Below are positions 63,618 to 64,000 of a stretch of DNA of 64,000 nt, one piece after another. This stretch comes from Desulfosarcina sp. BuS5 (lineage in GTDB: Bacteria > Desulfobacterota > Desulfobacteria > Desulfobacterales > BuS5), in NCBI RefSeq assembly GCF_028752835.1, contig NZ_CP087952.1, positions 787,041 through 851,040 of the forward strand, written 5' to 3'. Each line of letters opens with the position of its first letter. The first letter of the stretch is position 1. Position numbers and translations under genes: made by a program. Below the pieces are notes generated by a model. It was not told where the DNA came from and did no database searches. It saw nothing but the letters and a program-made list of their open reading frames with translations.

Positions 63618-64000
63618 AGGGAAAATAGAAAATATTTATTGTTAATCGCCTTTGTCGCTTACCAGTATTACCGACTAAATGACGTTCTGATCGAAGTGTT
63701 GATGAAATCTGTCCAGAATAAATTCAATACAATAGAAAGGGAACATAAGGAAAATTTTTATAAACAACGCCAGAAGAGGCAGCAAATTCTAAATACTTTC
63801 TCCCAAAAGGTGACCAATTATTTGAGCACCATTAAAGATGCCAAAACAATTCTGCACAATCAATCCTTATCAGCGGATGAGAAGATAAATAGTCTCACGG
63901 CCTTATTCTCTGAAAATTTTGATAAAAGTTCGTCAGCAATAGAAAGTCAGTTAAATCAGATCGGTCAAGAATCTAAGCGGATTACCAAGAATACTGATTA
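63618..64000 (+). pseudogene. Probable Tn3-family transposase fragment
   Basis: Frame open from the IS4 border to the window end. RENRKYLLLIAFVAYQYYRL, NDVLIEVLMKSVQNKFNTIE and REHKENFYKQRQKRQQILNT resemble the helical N-terminal region (DUF4158-like) of Tn3 transposases. The N-terminus is missing; the catalytic part would lie beyond the window. Assignment rests on this pattern only. Confidence 0.5.

Noticed and set aside
1-64000. tRNA or rRNA genes
   Set aside because: None recognised by eye on either strand; a dedicated search would be needed to exclude small ones.

Overview
The window looks like a mobile, strongly rearranged chromosomal integron (cassette array) from a moderately AT-rich Gram-negative bacterium. 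The periplasmic AsmA-like gene, the Crp/Fnr regulator and the types of insertion sequence would fit a sulfate-reducer-like Desulfobacterota. That placement is inference only; no rRNA or marker gene is present.

Layout. 1-1.9 kb: ordinary chromosome (AsmA-like C-terminus, Crp/Fnr regulator). 2.0-2.43 kb: a decapitated integron integrase (minus strand) next to an attI-like region with iterated motifs. 2.43-32.3 kb (+): gene cassettes separated by attC sites. They carry toxin-antitoxin pairs (PIN, DUF2281/MazF-like, HEPN-MNT, HigBA), defence-like genes (AbiJ-type, NucS-like nuclease), a ClpP-fold protease, an EamA transporter, a deacetylase plus formyltransferase pair, and small unknowns. A RIT element (three coupled tyrosine recombinases plus a RepB-type primase) interrupts this array at 10-18.7 kb; its third recombinase is broken by an IS3 and an IS21. 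32.3-54.2 kb: a mobile-element knot with two group II intron copies, three IS66 copies nested in each other and in one intron, two more IS3 copies, and IS4-type elements. 41.9-62.3 kb: a second set of cassettes on the minus strand (SEFIR protein, MurG-like glycosyltransferase, lipoprotein/proline-rich operon, UvrD-like helicase fragment). The right edge has an IS4 copy and a probable Tn3-type transposase fragment.

The most interesting structure is a near-identical 201-bp, non-coding, multi-hairpin element present eight times (six +, two -). Seven copies sit at the 3' end of an attC, and the eighth abuts the attI region. In every copy the element ends immediately before the GTT of the next cassette, which is the integron crossover point. 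Internally it is organised like an attC (R''-spacer-L''...L'-R'), preceded by an inverted copy of its own R''-spacer. One copy carries a compensatory base-pair change. It is either a gene-less minimal cassette that spreads through the array or a structured mobile element that targets attC.

Other notable systems are a group II intron inserted at the same internal position of two different attC sites; an IS66 transposon carrying a DruA-like (DUF4338, Druantia) gene between tnpB and tnpC; an unclassified DDE insertion sequence with a possible -1 frameshift and a Cys/His-rich passenger; and an IS3 with a small basic passenger gene. Many broken genes can be rebuilt exactly by removing the insertions and one copy of each target duplication, so most insertions are recent.
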